From positions 1 to 64,000 of the forward strand of contig JAHBMJ010001229.1 of the NCBI GenBank assembly GCA_018398765.1: a stretch of 64,000 nucleotides of DNA, in the 5' to 3' direction. The notes under the pieces were generated by a model that made no database searches, was not told where the DNA came from, and was given only the letters and a program-made list of their open reading frames with translations. The stretch is from Chromera velia. Lineage: Eukaryota > Sar > Chromeraceae. The position numbers and the translations under genes were made by a program. Shown here in pieces: positions 60,005 to 64,000 of the stretch. Each line of letters opens with the position of its first letter. The first letter of the stretch is position 1.

Positions 60005-60350
60005 AAGCGAAGCTGAGAGGGCCGGCACTCAACAAAAATTGCCCGGAAAGCGAAGCTGAGGGGGCACTTAACAAAAATTGCACCCCCCCGCCTCGAAGAT
60101 CTGACGCGGACTGCCGACGCACGCCTGGCAACCTATGGGCCCCGGAAAGACAATTCAGCTGAGGGAGCACTTACGAAATTTGGCAAGAAGGTTTTCTTTC
60201 GCTTTCCGGGCCATTCGCACGGAGTGCGTCAGATTACTGCCCCCCCAAGCCCAGACGACGCGGAAGGCGTCCGACGTTGACAGGAAAAAGATCTGATGCA
60301 CGCCAAACTGGGCCCTAAAAAGATAATTCAGCTGAGGGGGCACTTTTCAA
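60005..60350. repeat. Short dispersed repeat cluster, AGCTGAGGG units
   Basis: Four related units of the form AGCTGAGGG(G/A)GCACTTAnnAAAtT lie at about 60,010, 60,053, 60,155 and 60,330. They are interleaved with CCCGGAAAGCGAAGC in both orientations and GATCTGA(C/T)GC words. No coding potential is visible. It lies upstream of the sulfotransferase gene and may be part of an unknown element. Confidence 0.55.
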
Positions 60351-61690
60351 ATTTCATACAACTAAAGACATTTTTTTTTTTTTTTTAAATATTTTTAAAT
60401 AAAATCATGATAATATTAGATGCATTCGGTTCAGTCTAGAAGTTTAGTTTCCAAACTTAGGCTCTCCATTTACTCCCGATCGCCATCAGTGTCCCTCGGT
60501 GCCTGCGCTGCAGCAATATCCCCAGCACTGGCAAAGGTGAGCAAAGGAACACTCCCCACCTGTTTTTTTTTTTTTTTTCTCCACTTCCTCATGCAATAGA
60601 CCAAAGTTCTGATTACTGTAAGTTGAATTATGACTTTTACCAAGAAAAATTAATTTCGCTTTAATTCTGGGTCATTCGCATGGAGTACGTCAGATGGAAG
60701 TGTAGTCGTAGCCCACGCACGTACGTACATATACATGCGGCCGGCCTGAGATGGCGTAACCAGTAATTTTTATATCTTTTTTTCTTTTTAATATATTTTT
60801 AAGCCTTTGAAACTAAGTAGGCTAAAACTATGTATAGTAACGTTAAGATCTCTTTATACACAAAATATAAGCTTCTAACGCCTCAGTTACGCCTTGTATT
60901 TACCTATTTTGACTCTACCAATAATTTAATTTACTTTTTATTGATCATATACATTTCACTTTTAACTACCCTAGACGACAAAATTATTGAATAAACTTCA
61001 AGTGATAAAAAAAAATTAAAGAGATAAAGTAAAGAAGGAAACAATACTTTTAATTAAATTGTTTTTAAAATGGTTTTATTTTGTTATTGTGTTAAGGCTA
61101 TTCTATGTCTATTTGCTATTAATCTTGTGAAAATATGTTTTTTATACACCGCAAACGACCCTACGGGTCTCAAATTGGGTGTATTGGTTTCAATAGTAGT
61201 TATATAGGCAAAGATGAGCCAATACAGCCCTAGTATCATACTAGCAACTACACTGGCTCTAAAACTTTTAAAGAAAGGAGCTTGATCCAATGTCATCCCC
61301 AAAAATGAAATTTTGCCAAACTCAAAAATTTTATTCAATAATTTTGTCACCTAGGGTAGTAAAATACTGCTCACCAGTAATTTGAACAGTAATTTAGAAC
61401 AATTTGACAAAGAATTTAATAGGGTAAATACAACGTTTGAGTAGACCATAAAAGGAGTAAGAGACCATGAAAACCTAGATACAAGTACTACTTTGCACGG
61501 TCACGGCGCCTAACTCTCAGCATTGTCATGCTAACCAGGCTTTTTCTTTTCCACTGGATTAGTAATCAGTTGCACTAAGTCACACAGAAAAATCGTTTGA
61601 CTAGTATTTTGCAAATCCTCACACCCGCTGTGCTTGCAGCTTGTCCAAGTTCTTCAGCAGTGGCTTTGCGTAGAAGGACACGGCCCTGAT
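60351..61690. other. AT-rich intergenic, no gene seen
   Basis: T- and A-runs with no exon I can support. A short minus-strand frame at 61,084-61,350 is hydrophobic but isolated. Confidence 0.4.
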
Positions 61691-61878
61691 GAGTCAAGCA
61701 GGCAGAAGCAAGTAGTGATAATTAAGCAGCTGAATTGCCCCGATTTGTTTGCTTTTTTATGTACGAGCACTTTAGTAAATCATTGTCATCATCACATTCC
61801 GTCTATGTCACCTCATTAAAAAAAAAGAAAAACGACAGGGCCAAAGCCAAAATTCACCAAATGAGAAAAAACGCTTAC

Positions 61879-63282
61879 CTGAAAGAGAAGAGAAATGAAT
61901 TTGGTTGAATGACAAACGAAGGGGGGCTTTCTCTTTTTGTTCGGGTCTCCGCGGAACTATAGAGAAAAAGAAATGAAGCATTCTAAGCCAGGTGCAAACA
62001 AAGAGTTCGAATGGAGAGGTGGAACTTTTCTCTTACAGTAATTCCCTTCACTTTACATTTGTTTTCCGTTTCTCATACCCTTCTCACGCTGTTCAGACAA
62101 ACAGACATGAAGAGAGACAGACCCCTGTGGTGTCTCCACTGTGCAAGTCGCTTTCGGTTTTCTCTCCCTCCGGGCAGCATCAAGCCTGAACGAACACGCA
62201 CAATTAAGCCAATCAAAAGAAGCCTCAAGAGAGACGAGTCCCGTGGCTACAAGTGCGGTTGTCTCATGTAGTCTCTCTCCCAACAAATTGACGGTCCATC
62301 CAACCACCCACCCATCCATGCATCCATCCGTCCGTGAACAAGATACTCCCATGTGGGTCTTTTCCTGCTGTCTTGCCGATTTCACCTGTGAATTCTTCCT
62401 TCCTCCACCCTCTGCGCTGTCTGTCTTCACCGTGAACGGATTCATTCATGTGCATGAAAGTGCCCACCTGTCTCTCTCTATCTTTGCAAAGACGCTCCTC
62501 TGCCTTTGCACCTGTCTGTTGCTCTACCTGACTTCTTCTTACTGAGTGCCATGTACAATCACGGCATCTCGATCGATCTACAAAGTTGACTGACCTGTCA
62601 ATTCCCAGATTGAAGCTCGCAACTGCTTGTTGCCGGGCCTTGGTCTCACTAAAAAGCTGCACGCATGCATGCATCCATCCATCCATCCATTAAGCAAAAA
62701 CGGAAGCAGCAAAAAAGACATGGAGACAACGATGGGTGCAAATCAGAGACAGGCAATCCAACGCAGGGCACCTCTCTATTGACAACCGCGGCAAACAAAG
62801 AAAAGAAGCACTTGAGCACCCACATCTATCCAAGGCACTCACCTCCACGTCCCATCCCCCCCTGGGCGTTGCTGTAAAGGTGAAGTTCAGAGTTGGGAGG
62901 TCCGAGTCCGGCACAGAGTCCAGAAGGAGCGGGGGGCCAGCGCTTACCACAGAGCTCCCAACAGCAGTACTGCTGCTGCTGCTACTGCTGCTGCTGGCTG
63001 CAGGGTCCATTCACATACAGACAGGATTGCAGGAACACAAATTTGCAGGAACACAAATTTATTGGAGAGACGACCAGAATCACGCGCCAAAAGGCAAACA
63101 AAAAGTGCTGGGAGCAGTTAGCAAGAGAGGCTTCACGAAGGGAAGATCGCCAGAGGGGGGAGTGGGTTGATTTCCACCTGCACTGCTACAGGGAGAAGGG
63201 GGGCCAAACAGCAAGAAAGAGGGCGGTAACGGAAATGCAGAGATAACTTGCGCCTGCCAGCCCTCATCGGGGTCCATTCCGG

Positions 63283-63316
<34 letters not shown>

Positions 63317-63994
63317 TTTTTCTTGATCTGCATTCTCATCTTTGCTTCAGTCTGTGTGCCACCCTCTAGGCCTGCATGCCTGTCTGAATGCCTGTTGAAC
63401 CCGGCCTGCGTGTTCAACTCCAAGCCTACCAGGAGATGCATCAGGAACCCCTGCGTCAGACCACACTCGCTTGGAGACGGGTTCGTATGCGAGGACCTGC
63501 GTGAGGAAGGGCGGTTGATTCAGAGTGTGAATTCAACTTGACTTTAGAAGGAAGAGAGACGGAAAGGAAGGGGGTGGGGAATAACGGACAAGCGTTTGGA
63601 ATATCAACAAAGAGAAGTGAGTCGAAGAGAGAGTCACGGGAATGCTCGGACAGAAAAACAGGCAAAATGTGTCTATGGTTTGTACAGCCTGAGGGATAAC
63701 GAGCAAGCAGTCCAAATACACAAATCAGACCCGCCTCAGTCCACACCGAACAGATTCGCATGCTACAACCATGCAAGATCACAAGGCCTTGCCAATGCAA
63801 ATCTTGCGGACCCTTTGCTTCCTCCAGACACGACAAGGAAGGGAGGCGAAAAAGTGAGACAAAAAAACCCTCTGTTTCATCGTCCCTCTCGCTGTTTATC
63901 CCTTTTTTTTACGCACCTGCAATTTCTTCAGCTTGGTGTATGACCATGTTGCGGTCGGGATCAAGGTGATGGACTCCGGCAACTTAGACCCAAC
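61879..63994 (-). CDS. Unrecognised minus-strand gene, 5' part beyond the window
   Basis: Several splice-bounded segments read in compatible phase on the minus strand: 63994-63917 (KLPESITLIPTATWSYTKLK), 63496-63430 (VLAYEPVSKRVWSDAGVPDA), 62997-62843 (poly-Ser, then LNFTFTATPRGGWDVE), 62656-62595 (FSETKARQQAVASFNLGID), 62185-62088 (ATCTVETPQGSVSLHVCLSE) and about 61956-61879. Each has an AG acceptor and a GT donor. The link between the second and third segments is unresolved and the last exon is not settled (a candidate ends near 61,640). The protein family is not recognised. A CAG/AGC repeat encodes the Ser tract. The first segment begins right after an acceptor at the window edge, so the gene starts outside. 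Confidence 0.5.
63285..63313. repeat. TC dinucleotide microsatellite
   Basis: About 14 TC units between exons of the partial minus-strand gene. Confidence 0.9.
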
Positions 63995-64000
63995 CTGCAC

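Noticed and set aside
63248-63541. Plus-strand Cys-rich frame ending in an EGF-like GDGFVCED with a hydrophobic start
   Set aside because: The hydrophobic start is a translated TC microsatellite. The minus strand over the same bases has a splice-bounded exon that continues in frame with its neighbour.
1-64000. tRNA or rRNA genes, CRISPR arrays
   Set aside because: No cloverleaf with conserved arms, rRNA core or regular spaced palindromic repeat was seen by eye. A structural search was not possible.

Overview
The window is nuclear DNA of an intron-rich protist. The genes have many short exons with GT-AG introns, often with GTGCAG-type acceptors after pyrimidine tracts. They sit among microsatellites, fossil transposable elements and AT-rich gaps. 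Several genes look mitochondrial. The 8-bp palindrome TGCATGCA is very common, as in apicomplexans and their relatives. A chromerid such as Chromera velia is my best guess, but nothing here proves it. No bacterial operons, CRISPR arrays, rRNA genes or convincing tRNA genes were seen.

Layout. Positions 1-5.1 kb are repetitive and include a small gag-bearing LTR-type fossil (about 2.47-5.11 kb). Positions 5.71-8.18 kb hold an intronless, decayed TPR/Sel1-MYND gene copy. Positions 8.2-15.4 kb have no gene I can support; they hold a MITE-like element, microsatellites and a duplicated segment of about 0.7 kb. Positions 15.47-16.89 kb (minus) carry a hypothetical gene with an 87-bp coding minisatellite. 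Positions 17.93-25.63 kb (plus) are a complete 16-exon proton-translocating NAD(P) transhydrogenase with a mitochondrial-type presequence. Positions 27.86-36.67 kb are a nest of elements: a largely whole Ty1/copia element (27,990-35,925, 5-bp target duplication CGTGT) inside material bounded by two inverted LINE-like 3' ends. Positions 37.1-39.1 kb are a large foldback element with a 38-codon Cys/His mini-ORF in each arm; a third copy lies at 52.9-54.1 kb. Positions 40.83-44.52 kb (minus) are an 8-exon WD40-repeat gene. It is head-to-head with a 12-exon ATAD3 gene (45.18-50.04 kb, plus) across a GC-rich palindromic promoter region. Positions 51.47-52.56 kb look like the end of another non-LTR element. 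Positions 57.43-59.68 kb (minus) encode a MYND finger fused to a sulfotransferase. The last 2.4 kb hold exons of an unrecognised minus-strand gene that continues beyond the window.

Two clear host genes, transhydrogenase and ATAD3, act at the mitochondrial inner membrane, the first in NADPH supply and the second in membrane and nucleoid organisation. They are 20 kb apart, so this is not an operon-like link. The exon models were spliced by hand; those for the transhydrogenase, ATAD3, WD40 and sulfotransferase genes keep reading frame across every junction.
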